The notes under the pieces were generated by a model that saw nothing but the letters and a program-made list of their open reading frames with translations, did no database searches and had not been told where the DNA came from. From CAYPXJ01 sp964414595 (GTDB lineage: Bacteria > Pseudomonadota > Alphaproteobacteria > Rickettsiales > CAIJLX01): DNA of 32,538 bases. The position numbers and the translations under genes are program-made. Shown here piece by piece: positions 23,894-30,368 of this stretch (position 1 is the first letter of the stretch; every line of letters begins with the position of its first letter). The stretch lies in NCBI GenBank assembly GCA_964414595.1, contig CAYPXJ010000014.1, positions 1 through 32,538 on the forward strand, written 5' to 3'.

Positions 23894-23927
23894 AGAATAG
23901 CATGGGAATGTGAAGAAATTGTGACAA
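23894..23927 (-). promoter_or_regulatory. PHO box and -10 of unit 2
   Basis: TTGTCAC-AATT-TCTTCAC (minus strand, 23927-23910) is followed after exactly 10 bp by TATTCT (23899-23894). Both half-sites differ from unit 1 in the same way (CAT to CAC), which PhoB consensus tolerates. Confidence 0.75.
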
Positions 23928-23941
23928 GGTTTAAAAGCAAA

Positions 23942-23963
23942 CCCGGCATCGTGAGACGCCGGG
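23942..23963 (-). terminator. Hairpin terminator of unit 3
   Basis: The stem CCCGGCATC/GACGCCGGG with a 4-nt loop is followed on the minus strand by TTTGCTTTTAAA. It begins 11 bp after the ORF 3 stop. Confidence 0.75.
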
Positions 23964-23974
23964 TCGCGGTAGGT

Positions 23975-24094
23975 TTACTTTTTCCTGTTTTTCCACTTCT
24001 CACGTAGTGGCTCGATGAAAATAATGTACAAAAACAGGAGTGCTATGGAAATGACCATTCCCACAAACACGTATGGGTCTTTCATTTCTACCAT
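23975..24094 (-). CDS. Small membrane protein of unit 3 (39 aa)
   Basis: MVEMKDPYVFVGMVISIALL begins a 39-residue protein with one clear membrane span (about 8-27) and a strongly basic tail, LREKWKNRKK. No family recognised. The ATG at 24094 has AAGGAG 6 bp upstream. That ribosome binding site is the right half of a 12-bp palindrome CTCCTTAAGGAG (24101-24112), unique among the units. It is too small for most gene callers, but the surrounding conserved expression signals make it credible. An internal ATG (residue 4) is a less likely start. Confidence 0.75.
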   Translation of the reverse strand: MVEMKDPYVFVGMVISIALLFLYIIFIEPLREKWKNRKK

Positions 24095-24118
24095 CTCTTA
24101 CTCCTTAAGGAGATTGAG

Positions 24119-24166
24119 CGTAACTCGAACTCCGTTACGAAACTTGCTCCTTTCTATGAAAAAAGG
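24119..24166 (-). ncRNA. Structured 5' leader of unit 3 (two stem-loops)
   Basis: Stem 2 is CGTAAC/GTTACG (24119-24124 and 24134-24139) with the minus-strand loop GGAGTTCGA. Stem 1 arms are 24149-24153 and 24162-24166. The sequence between is identical to unit 2 over most of its length. Confidence 0.6.
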
Positions 24167-24185
24167 GACAAAAAGAATCAGTCTA

Positions 24186-24219
24186 AGAGTAGCACAGGTA
24201 TATGAAGGAATTATGACAG
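24186..24219 (-). promoter_or_regulatory. PHO box and -10 of unit 3
   Basis: CTGTCAT-AATT-CCTTCAT (minus strand, 24219-24202) is followed after exactly 10 bp by TACTCT (24191-24186). The upstream half-site is a perfect consensus match. Confidence 0.8.
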
Positions 24220-24236
24220 TGGCTTAAAATAGCAAA

Positions 24237-24258
24237 CCCCGATGCGTGCGCATCAGGG
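24237..24258 (-). terminator. Hairpin terminator of unit 4
   Basis: The stem CCCCGATGC/GCATCAGGG with a 4-nt loop, extended by flanking GCAAA/TTGC pairing, is followed on the minus strand by TTTGCTATTTTAA. Its sequence has drifted from the other three copies, but the shape and position (11 bp after the stop) are kept. Confidence 0.7.
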
Positions 24259-24269
24259 TTGCAGTAAGT

Positions 24270-24464
24270 TTACATAGTCGGCCAGCATATAAAGCATATG
24301 CAAGCAGTTGCGGCTGCGAAGAAAACCAAGGCCTCAAACATTCGGCCGTAATTTACTTCCAAGCATTCATAGAGGACGAATAGTCCTTTACAAATGCGTC
24401 GAATTTTCACCGCGCCACAGCAAAAGCATGCTGCTGCTAGAGCTGAAGTTGCAAAAACGAGAAT
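24270..24464 (-). CDS. Cysteine-rich small membrane protein, second ORF of unit 4 (64 aa, probable ATT start)
   Basis: The open frame encodes 64 residues with two hydrophobic segments (about 1-19 and 42-61) and eight cysteines, clustered as CFCC near the start and CICFIC near the end. There is no ATG, GTG or TTG at the right place. ATT at 24464 is 7 bp after TTAAGGAG, the spacing used in the other units. The ATG at 24469 is only 2 bp from AGGAG and reads 10 codons to a stop in another frame. One extra T in the T5 run would fuse that ATG to this frame, so an ATT start, a frameshift and a sequencing error are all possible. The frame is also continuous with the preceding ORF past its TAG stop. 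The conserved terminator follows its TAA directly. Confidence 0.5.
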   Translation of the reverse strand: MLVFATSALAAACFCCGAVKIRRICKGLFVLYECLEVNYGRMFEALVFFAAATACICFICWPTM

Positions 24465-24485
24465 GGCATTACTCCTTAAATTGCC

Positions 24486-24635
24486 CTAATCGTTCATCTT
24501 ATCGAACCACTTTTCCAGTTTTTTGAACCAGGGTTTGAAGCAGGGATCGGCAAGGCCGATTCCAATCGCAATAAACAGCCCAAAAGCAATGAACATATCG
24601 TTCATATGCTCTCGGAAAAGAAGTGCCAAAGGCAT
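24486..24635 (-). CDS. Small membrane protein, first ORF of unit 4 (49 aa)
   Basis: MPLALLFREHMNDMFIAFGL opens a 49-residue protein with one membrane span (about 12-29). A tail, PCFKPWFKKLEKWFDKMND, is very similar in spacing to the tail of the unit 2 product. GTAAGGAG lies 6 bp upstream of the ATG at 24635. The stop TAG is followed after 8 bp by another AAGGAG for the second ORF, making unit 4 bicistronic. No family recognised. The product is probably an inner-membrane peptide with an amphipathic Trp/Lys tail lying on the membrane surface (inference). Confidence 0.75.
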   Translation of the reverse strand: MPLALLFREHMNDMFIAFGLFIAIGIGLADPCFKPWFKKLEKWFDKMND

Positions 24636-24655
24636 ATAAGTCTCCTTACTCTTTG

Positions 24656-24702
24656 CGTAACTCGAACTCCGTTACGAAACTTGCTCCTTTCTAGAAAAAA
24701 GG
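24656..24702 (-). ncRNA. Structured 5' leader of unit 4 (two stem-loops)
   Basis: Stem 2 is CGTAAC/GTTACG (24656-24661 and 24671-24676) with loop GGAGTTCGA on the minus strand. Stem 1 arms are 24686-24690 and 24698-24702. Confidence 0.6.
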
Positions 24703-24721
24703 GACAAAAAGAATCATTCTA

Positions 24722-24755
24722 AGAGTAGCATAGGTATATGAAAGAATTATGACAG
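24722..24755 (-). promoter_or_regulatory. PHO box and -10 of unit 4
   Basis: CTGTCAT-AATT-CTTTCAT (minus strand, 24755-24738) is followed after exactly 10 bp by TACTCT (24727-24722). The box ends 41 bp upstream of the divergent phosphohexomutase ATG (24796), so a bound PhoB could touch both genes. Confidence 0.8.
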
Positions 24756-24795
24756 TTCTTGCGCTTGGGCGGCGGAATCAGTAAAACCCTTCGCC

Positions 24796-26168
24796 ATGTC
24801 TGTGAACCCCTCCATTTTTCGCGCCTATGATATACGCGGCGTCGTGAACGAAACTCTCTCAGTGGCTGATGCCCGAGCTATCGGCAAGGCGTTTGGCACC
24901 ATGGTCGCCAAGCCAGGTGGGGCACGTATCGCTGTGGGCCGGGACGGGCGGGTCAGCTCGCCGGAATTGGCTTCGGCCTTGAAGGAAGGGTTGCAATCGA
25001 CCGGCGCGAAAGTGCTCGATATTGGTGTCGGGCCGACCCCTATGCTCTATTTTTCAGTTAAAAATCAGAAGTTTGATGCGGGCGTGATGGTGACAGGGTC
25101 GCATAATCCGCCAAATCATAACGGCTTTAAGTTCATGACCTACGACAAGCCGTTTTTCGGCGACGATATTCAGCAGATATATAAGGTCATCAAGGCGGGA
25201 AAATTCACGACTGGTCAGGGGAGTTTAGAAAGCCTGGCGGTGAAAGATGATTATATCCGTGCGCTGAAAGAAGTGGCCAAAAACGGCAAGGATTTGAAAA
25301 TCGCCTGGGATGCGGGTAACGGCGCGGCGGGTGAGGTGGTCAAGGCGCTCACGCAACAACTGCCGGGCAAGCATATTCTCCTTTATTGCGATATAGACGG
25401 TACGTTCCCTAATCACCACCCTGACCCGACGGTGGAGAAAAATCTGCAGGATTTGATTCGCACCGTGCGGGCGGAAAAATGCGATGCCGGCGTCGCGTTT
25501 GACGGCGATGGCGATCGTATCGGCGTGGTCGATGGCAAGGGCCGTATTGTTTGGGGTGATCAGCTGGTGCTTTTCTACGCGCAGCAGGTTCTCAAGGAGC
25601 ATCCCGGCGCAACGATTATCGCCGATGTGAAGGCGAGCAATGTGTTGTTTGACGGTGTGAAGGCGCTGAAAGGCAAGCCGCTAATGTGGAAAACCGGCCA
25701 TTCGCTGATTAAGGCGAAAATGCAGGAAACCAGCGCGCCGCTGGCGGGCGAGATGAGCGGGCATATTTTCTTCGCCGACCGCTATTACGGCTTCGATGAC
25801 GGGATTTACGCGGCCGCGCGTTTGTTGGAGATTCTGGCGATTGCGCCGGAGGGGCTTTCCAAATTCCTCGATATTCTGCCGGAAACGCATATCTCGCCAG
25901 AATACCGCATTCCCTGCAAGGAAGAGGAAAAATTCGAGATTATAGAGAGGGTCGCCTNNNNNNNNNNTCCAAGCTCAAAGAAGAAGGCGAGGAGGTGATC
26001 GACGTGGACGGCGTGCGGGTGAATACGCCGCATGGTTGGTGGTTGCTACGCGCTTCGAATACGCAGTCTGTGCTGGTGGCGCGCTGCGAGGGCAAGACTG
26101 AGAAGGGGCTGCAAAGCCTGAAAGTGCAGTTGAGCGAGACGCTAAATGAGTATGGGCTATCTATATAA
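24796..26168 (+). CDS. Phosphomannomutase/phosphoglucomutase (interrupted by an assembly gap)
   Basis: This is an alpha-D-phosphohexomutase of about 454-457 residues that interconverts mannose- or glucose-6-phosphate and the 1-phosphates, feeding sugar nucleotide and polysaccharide synthesis. The motifs are in order: active-site serine in VMVTGSHNPPNHNG (Ser102), metal loop AFDGDGDR (Asp236/238/240), sugar loop GEMSGH (318-323) and phosphate loop LLRASNT near the end. The N run 25958-25967 shifts the frame. Merging the single shared T gives an uninterrupted RVASKLKEEG, and the frame then runs to the TAA at 26166. The start (MSVNPSIFRAYDIRG) is typical, though no good ribosome binding site is visible. 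It is divergent from the PHO-box array. Confidence 0.93.
25958..25967. other. Assembly gap (10 N) inside the phosphohexomutase gene
   Basis: The flanks end GTCGCCT and resume TCCAAGCTC. The protein frame is restored if one T is shared, so probably no coding sequence is lost. The overlap is only one base, weaker evidence than for the nusG gap. Confidence 0.8.
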
Positions 26169-26184
26169 CACATCTAATAAATGT

Positions 26185-26198
26185 GAATTAACTAATTC
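26185..26198. promoter_or_regulatory. Palindrome upstream of the cys operon promoter (possible operator)
   Basis: GAATTA-AC-TAATTC is a perfect 6-2-6 palindrome, with outer GTG/CAC bases extending it imperfectly. It lies 12 bp upstream of the -35 of the sulfite reductase promoter, an activator-like position. No regulator can be assigned. Confidence 0.4.
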
Positions 26199-26210
26199 CA
26201 CAAATTGATA

Positions 26211-26238
26211 TTGAAAAATTGAGCTAAGTGGCTATAAT
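26211..26238 (+). promoter_or_regulatory. Sigma70-like promoter of the sulfate assimilation operon
   Basis: TTGAAA (26211-26216) and a perfect TATAAT (26233-26238) are 16 bp apart. The -10 ends 22 bp before the sulfite reductase ATG (26261). Confidence 0.75.
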
Positions 26239-26260
26239 CCACCCACACTAGGGATCAGCT

Positions 26261-28135
26261 ATGGGTGACAACACCACAGAAAAGACAGTACCGGAGGCAC
26301 TCTCCGGGCAGGAAACTATTAAGCGCGAAAGCAAATTCCTCAAAGGCCGCGTGGCTGAGGAATTGGCCGATCTTTCGCGCGGCGATGTTTCGGACGAAAC
26401 CTACGAACTGCTCAAATTTCACGGCTCGTATTTCGGCCATAACCGCGATACGGCGACGGAGCGTAAAAAGCTCAAGCTCGAAAAAGAATATGAATTTATG
26501 GTGCGTACGCGCATCCCCGGCGGGCGGCTGAATGCGCAGCAATATCTGGCGCTCGACGATATCGCCGGCAAATACGCAAACGGTACGCTGCGTATCACCA
26601 CGCGGCAGGTATTTCAGTTTCACGTGATTCTCAAAGAAAATTTAAAAAAACATATCGCGGCGATTAACCATACGCTGCTTTCGACGACTTCCGGTTGCGG
26701 CGATGTGACGCGTAATATCACTTGCTCGCCAGCGCCGTATAAAAATGCGAAATACGCGCGTTTGCTTGCCGATGTGGATCGTGTGGCAGCATTTGTGAAG
26801 CCGAAATCTTCGGCCTATCGCGAGATTTTTCTTGATGAAGAAGCGGACGAATTGCGCGAGCGCGATGTGGTGGATGCGTCGGCGATTCCGCCTTTTGCAA
26901 AAGGTGATGACGTTGGCGGCACGGAATATGAGCCGCTTTACGGTGCTACCTATATGCCGCGTAAATTCAAAATCGGCCTGATTTTGCCGGAAGATAACGT
27001 GATTGACGTGTTCACGCATGATCTCGGCATCGTGCTGATGTTCGAAGGCGATGTGCTCAAAGGCTATAATCTGTTGGTCGGCGGCGGCATGGGTATGAAG
27101 CACGAAGCGGCGGTCGATTGGGATGATAAAAAAACCTATCCACGCCTGGCGGAGCCGCTCGCGTTTGTCGGGCCGGATGATTTGCTGAATGCGGTAGAGG
27201 CTGTGGTGAAATTGCAGCGTGATTACGGCGATCGCGCCGATCGCCAGCATGCGCGGCTGAAATATGTGGTGCAAGAACAAGGCATTGCGTGGGTGCGCAA
27301 AACATTCGAAGAATATTTCGCCAAAACAAACCCGAAAGCCAAAGCGCAGGATTTTATCCCGGTCGCGAAATACGAAATTCCGGAACATATGGGCTGGCAT
27401 GAGCAAGGGGATGGCAAATTGTTTCTGGGCCTGAAAATTCCAAGCGGGCGCATCATGGATTACGACAAACCACATCCGAGCGGCTATTCGGCGGAAAATA
27501 ATGCGATGATTGCGAAGGCGCGTTACCGCAGCGGCTTGCGTAAATTGTTCGAGACCTATCCGCAGCCTATTGTATTGATGCCGACGGGTGAGATGATCAT
27601 CAGTGATATTCGTAAGGAAGATGTTGCGGGGATTGAGAAAATTCTCGGTGATTTTGCGATTCCGCTGCACACAAAATACTCGCCGATGCAGTTGCATTTC
27701 TTTACCTGCGTGGCGCTGCCGACCTGCGCGAAGGCACTTTCGGAATCCGAGCGGGTGCAGTTCACGATTATGGATGGCATTCAGGAAGTGCTGGAAAAAC
27801 ATGGCGTCGGCAAAGAGCGCATGACGATTCGCGTCACCGGTTGCCCAAATGGCTGCGCGCGGCCCTATGTCGGCGATATTGGCATTGTCGGGCGTGCGCC
27901 GGGGCGCTTCGTGCTGTTTATCGGCGGAGATTTTGAAGGCACGCGCCTGAATAAAAAAGTATTCGATATGGTGCCGCTGGAAGATTTGACGAAGGCACTC
28001 GATCCCATGGTTGCGCTCTATGCGAAAGAAAAACAAAGTGGCGAGGGTTTCGGCGATTATTGCGAGCGCGTAGGCGTTGCGCAATTAATTGCAAATGTGA
28101 AGCCGCAACTTAGCCAATATAAATGGGCGGCGTGA
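26261..28135 (+). CDS. cysI: Assimilatory sulfite (nitrite/sulfite) reductase, siroheme/[4Fe-4S] hemoprotein
   Basis: The 624-residue protein has the siroheme reductase repeats, for example RITTRQVFQFHVILKENLKK and the GCGDVTRNITCSP segment. The four cluster-ligating cysteines sit at 483, 489, 528 and 532 (TCVALPTC and GCPNGC), the same spacing as in E. coli CysI. It reduces sulfite to sulfide with six electrons. The gene context (cysG-N, cysH, cysD, cysN) favours sulfite over nitrite. It is about 50 residues longer than E. coli CysI, and no flavoprotein CysJ is nearby, so the electron donor may be ferredoxin or an unlinked reductase. The ATG at 26261 follows TAGGGATCAG. It is the first gene of the operon and is 1 bp from the next gene. 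Confidence 0.9.
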   Translation: MGDNTTEKTVPEALSGQETIKRESKFLKGRVAEELADLSRGDVSDETYELLKFHGSYFGHNRDTATERKKLKLEKEYEFMVRTRIPGGRLNAQQYLALDDIAGKYANGTLRITTRQVFQFHVILKENLKKHIAAINHTLLSTTSGCGDVTRNITCSPAPYKNAKYARLLADVDRVAAFVKPKSSAYREIFLDEEADELRERDVVDASAIPPFAKGDDVGGTEYEPLYGATYMPRKFKIGLILPEDNVIDVFTHDLGIVLMFEGDVLKGYNLLVGGGMGMKHEAAVDWDDKKTYPRLAEPLAFVGPDDLLNAVEAVVKLQRDYGDRADRQHARLKYVVQEQGIAWVRKTFEEYFAKTNPKAKAQDFIPVAKYEIPEHMGWHEQGDGKLFLGLKIPSGRIMDYDKPHPSGYSAENNAMIAKARYRSGLRKLFETYPQPIVLMPTGEMIISDIRKEDVAGIEKILGDFAIPLHTKYSPMQLHFFTCVALPTCAKALSESERVQFTIMDGIQEVLEKHGVGKERMTIRVTGCPNGCARPYVGDIGIVGRAPGRFVLFIGGDFEGTRLNKKVFDMVPLEDLTKALDPMVALYAKEKQSGEGFGDYCERVGVAQLIANVKPQLSQYKWAA

Positions 28136-28136
28136 T

Positions 28137-29021
28137 ATGAAAATTTTGCATATTGATGATCAGCCCATGGATTTACATTCTGTGCGTGGTCTCATCGTGA
28201 AGATTGGCAATCATGAATTAGTAAGCGTTGCAGATGAAAAAGCGGCAATGGCCGCGCTTAAAAAAGACGGATTTGATTTAATAATCACCGATGGCTTGCT
28301 GGAAAAGTACACAGGCATCCAATTAACGGAAGATATTAAGGATGCAGGCATTACAACGCCGGTTGTGATGCTAACGACTGCACCGAAGATTGCAGCCGAT
28401 CATACACATTTATTTTTAGACGTGCTGGAGAAGCCGATTAGCATCCAGGATTTATCGCGCCTACTAAAACTAGTGGCTGATGTGGAAGCCACGCGTGATA
28501 CGCAGGAAGTAATTGAAAAATTCTTAAGCAAAGCCGTGCAGGTTCGCCCTGAAGAGGCAAGCGGTTTTGAAAGTCTTATACCTGTTCGGGTGGAAGGAGA
28601 TGGACATCGCATTATACACATGCACGAAGTTCTGGAGCTCATGAACGATTTATTTTTGGATTACGAAGACAGTGCGGAATTAAATAGAAAAAAACCACTC
28701 TCGAGCCAAAAATTTGAAGGGATAATGGAGTTATTCGCATATATAAATATCTGGAGAATTAATCATGCACAGAATCAAAAGCAGATTGATTTAGATATAA
28801 AAAAGCCGGAAGAAGTGGCGAACCTTGTTAAGCAAGCGTACAAGATGTTAGGTTCAGAAGAATTCAAAAACAATATAGATGATCAACAGAAACTTTTTGC
28901 GATTCTGAGATTAGAAGACAGGGTTTTAAGCTTTGTTTCCCAACTTGAGATGTATGTTACGAATCTTCAAATTCTTCGCGATATGGGCAGCGCTTCCGAA
29001 AAAGATTTGGGGACGCCGTAA
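28137..29021 (+). CDS. Response-regulator receiver protein with unrecognised C-terminal domain
   Basis: Residues 1-115 form a receiver domain with MKILHIDDQP (acidic pocket D7, D8), phospho-acceptor D52 in LIITDGLLE, T80/T81 in VVMLTTA and K99 in LEKPIS. The remaining about 180 residues are helical and charged, AT-rich, and match no DNA-binding or enzymatic output domain I know. It has no membrane segment. It starts 1 bp after the sulfite reductase stop and overlaps the next gene by one base, so it is translated as part of the cys operon. It could sense or relay a signal to sulfur metabolism through protein contacts (inference). No histidine kinase is in the window. Confidence 0.82.
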   Translation: MKILHIDDQPMDLHSVRGLIVKIGNHELVSVADEKAAMAALKKDGFDLIITDGLLEKYTGIQLTEDIKDAGITTPVVMLTTAPKIAADHTHLFLDVLEKPISIQDLSRLLKLVADVEATRDTQEVIEKFLSKAVQVRPEEASGFESLIPVRVEGDGHRIIHMHEVLELMNDLFLDYEDSAELNRKKPLSSQKFEGIMELFAYINIWRINHAQNQKQIDLDIKKPEEVANLVKQAYKMLGSEEFKNNIDDQQKLFAILRLEDRVLSFVSQLEMYVTNLQILRDMGSASEKDLGTP

Positions 29022-29623
29022 TGTTTCCGCTTATTGTTGATACCAATCAATTTACCGTCGCGCTCATCGGCAATGGTGGCGCGACACTGCGTCGTTTGAA
29101 ATTGCTTGATCAGGCACAGGCGAAGCAGGTGATAGTCTATAGTGATGCGCCATCCGAAGAACTTAAAAAACTCGCGGGTAGAAGGCTGAAATCTTATTTG
29201 CCTAAAACGGAAGATTTGGCCGGGATTAAAGTGATTATGATTGCAGATTTTGATCAGAAAAAATCGGAGGAATTATATATGTTAGCGCGTTCTTCCGGTG
29301 CGCTGGTGAATGTGGAAGATAAGCGCGAGCTGTGCGATTTCCATGTGCCGGCGATTGTACGCCGTGGTGATTTGTTGCTTACGGTTTCGACCAATGCGGC
29401 AAGCCCGCGTCTGGCGCGTCGGATTCGCCAACTGCTCGAGGCAATCTTCCCGCATACGTGGGCAGAGCGTGTAGCGGAAATTGGTAAAGCGCGGCAGGAT
29501 TGGAAATCACAGGGAAAAAGTTTTGAGGAAGTTGCCAAGCTCACTGACCAATATCTCACTGAGCGTAATTGGCTTGATACAGAGCATCTGGATGAAGCGC
29601 TGCAAAAAGTGGAGGCGTTATGA
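29021..29623 (+). CDS. Siroheme synthase N-domain: precorrin-2 dehydrogenase/sirohydrochlorin ferrochelatase
   Basis: This 200-residue protein corresponds to the N-terminal half of CysG (Met8-like). It has the NAD-binding loop VALIGNGGATLRRLKLL, the catalytic region VNVEDKRELCDFHVPAIVRR and LLTVSTNAASPRLARRIRQ. It lacks the methyltransferase half, which must be encoded elsewhere. It supplies siroheme to the sulfite reductase encoded two genes upstream. The ATG overlaps the stop of the response-regulator-like gene by one base, and its end overlaps cysH by 4 bp. Confidence 0.9.
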   Translation: MFPLIVDTNQFTVALIGNGGATLRRLKLLDQAQAKQVIVYSDAPSEELKKLAGRRLKSYLPKTEDLAGIKVIMIADFDQKKSEELYMLARSSGALVNVEDKRELCDFHVPAIVRRGDLLLTVSTNAASPRLARRIRQLLEAIFPHTWAERVAEIGKARQDWKSQGKSFEEVAKLTDQYLTERNWLDTEHLDEALQKVEAL

Positions 29624-30360
29624 CAGCCTCGCGCTCCATCAGTCGTCTGCAAACTTTTTATGGTGATATGCAGGATGAGCAGCTTTTAGCCGCTATGATT
29701 AAAGACGAATTTAAAGGACGTATTGCGTTGATTTCTTCCTTCGGCGCAGATGCGGCGCTGTTGATACATATGGTGGCGAAAATTGACCCCGCAACGCCGG
29801 TTCTCTTTTTGGATACGGAAAAACATTTCAAGGATACGATTGAGTATGTGGATCAGATCGAGCGCGAATTCGGACTCACGAATCTACGCCGCCTGAAGCC
29901 AGATCCAACGCTCAAAAGCAATGTTGACCCCGATGGTGATTTATGGACGCGGCAGGTGAATCGCTGCTGCTGGTTGCGTAAAGTAGAGCCGCTCAAGCGC
30001 GAACTCGATAAAGGTGATTTTGATGCGGTGATCACCGGGCGCAAACGTTACCAAACGCAGGAGCGTAAAAGCATTGATAATATTGAGTTATTTGAAGACG
30101 GTATTTTCCGTGTGAACCCGCTTGCCGATTGGACTAAGCAGGATATCAAAGCGGAATTTAATCGCCGCAATCTGCCGCAGCATCCGCTGGTGGGGAAAGG
30201 TTTTCCTTCGATTGGGTGCGAACCGTGCACGCGCGAAGTCAAACCGGGCGAAGATGAGCGCTCTGGGCGCTGGGCACATACGATTGATCTTGTCGGCGGG
30301 CAGAAACAAGAATGCGGAATTCACATTAGCCAGGGCGATGGCAGTAATTGGATGGTTTAG
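29620..30360 (+). CDS. cysH: Phosphoadenylyl-/adenylyl-sulfate reductase (iron-sulfur type)
   Basis: The 246-residue protein has the PP-loop-like ALISSFGADAALLIH and VLFLDTEKHF. The paired cysteines NRCCWLRK (116-117) and IGCEPCTR (200, 203) are typical [4Fe-4S] ligands of APS-type reductases. The catalytic cysteine lies in QECGIH (232). It reduces APS or PAPS to sulfite with thioredoxin or glutathione. The iron-sulfur motif points to APS as the substrate, and no APS kinase gene is seen in the window. ATGA overlap with the preceding gene; cysD begins 8 bp after its stop. Confidence 0.93.
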   Translation: MTASRSISRLQTFYGDMQDEQLLAAMIKDEFKGRIALISSFGADAALLIHMVAKIDPATPVLFLDTEKHFKDTIEYVDQIEREFGLTNLRRLKPDPTLKSNVDPDGDLWTRQVNRCCWLRKVEPLKRELDKGDFDAVITGRKRYQTQERKSIDNIELFEDGIFRVNPLADWTKQDIKAEFNRRNLPQHPLVGKGFPSIGCEPCTREVKPGEDERSGRWAHTIDLVGGQKQECGIHISQGDGSNWMV

Positions 30361-30368
30361 GAGTACCT

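Larger units (their letters stand above)
23257..24755 (-). repeat. Tandem array of four PHO-box-driven small-membrane-protein units
   Basis: Four head-to-tail units on the minus strand each contain PHO box, -10, two-hairpin leader, ribosome binding site, small ORF(s) and hairpin terminator. The non-coding parts are nearly identical between units while the ORFs are divergent. Unit order in the direction of transcription is 4 (two ORFs), 3, 2, 1. Because each unit has its own promoter and terminator, they are separate transcription units rather than one operon. Confidence 0.85.

Noticed and set aside
23257..24755. Integron-like cassette array with attC sites
   Set aside because: The repeated parts contain a promoter, leader and terminator in one orientation. 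I saw no attC core sites (GTTRRRY type) and no integrase gene.
23257..24755. CRISPR array
   Set aside because: Units are about 300-400 bp with coding cores and no short regular repeat-spacer pattern; no cas genes.
26642..28084. Long open frame (480 codons) antisense to the sulfite reductase gene
   Set aside because: The sense frame has all cluster cysteines at the right spacing. The antisense product has no family resemblance.
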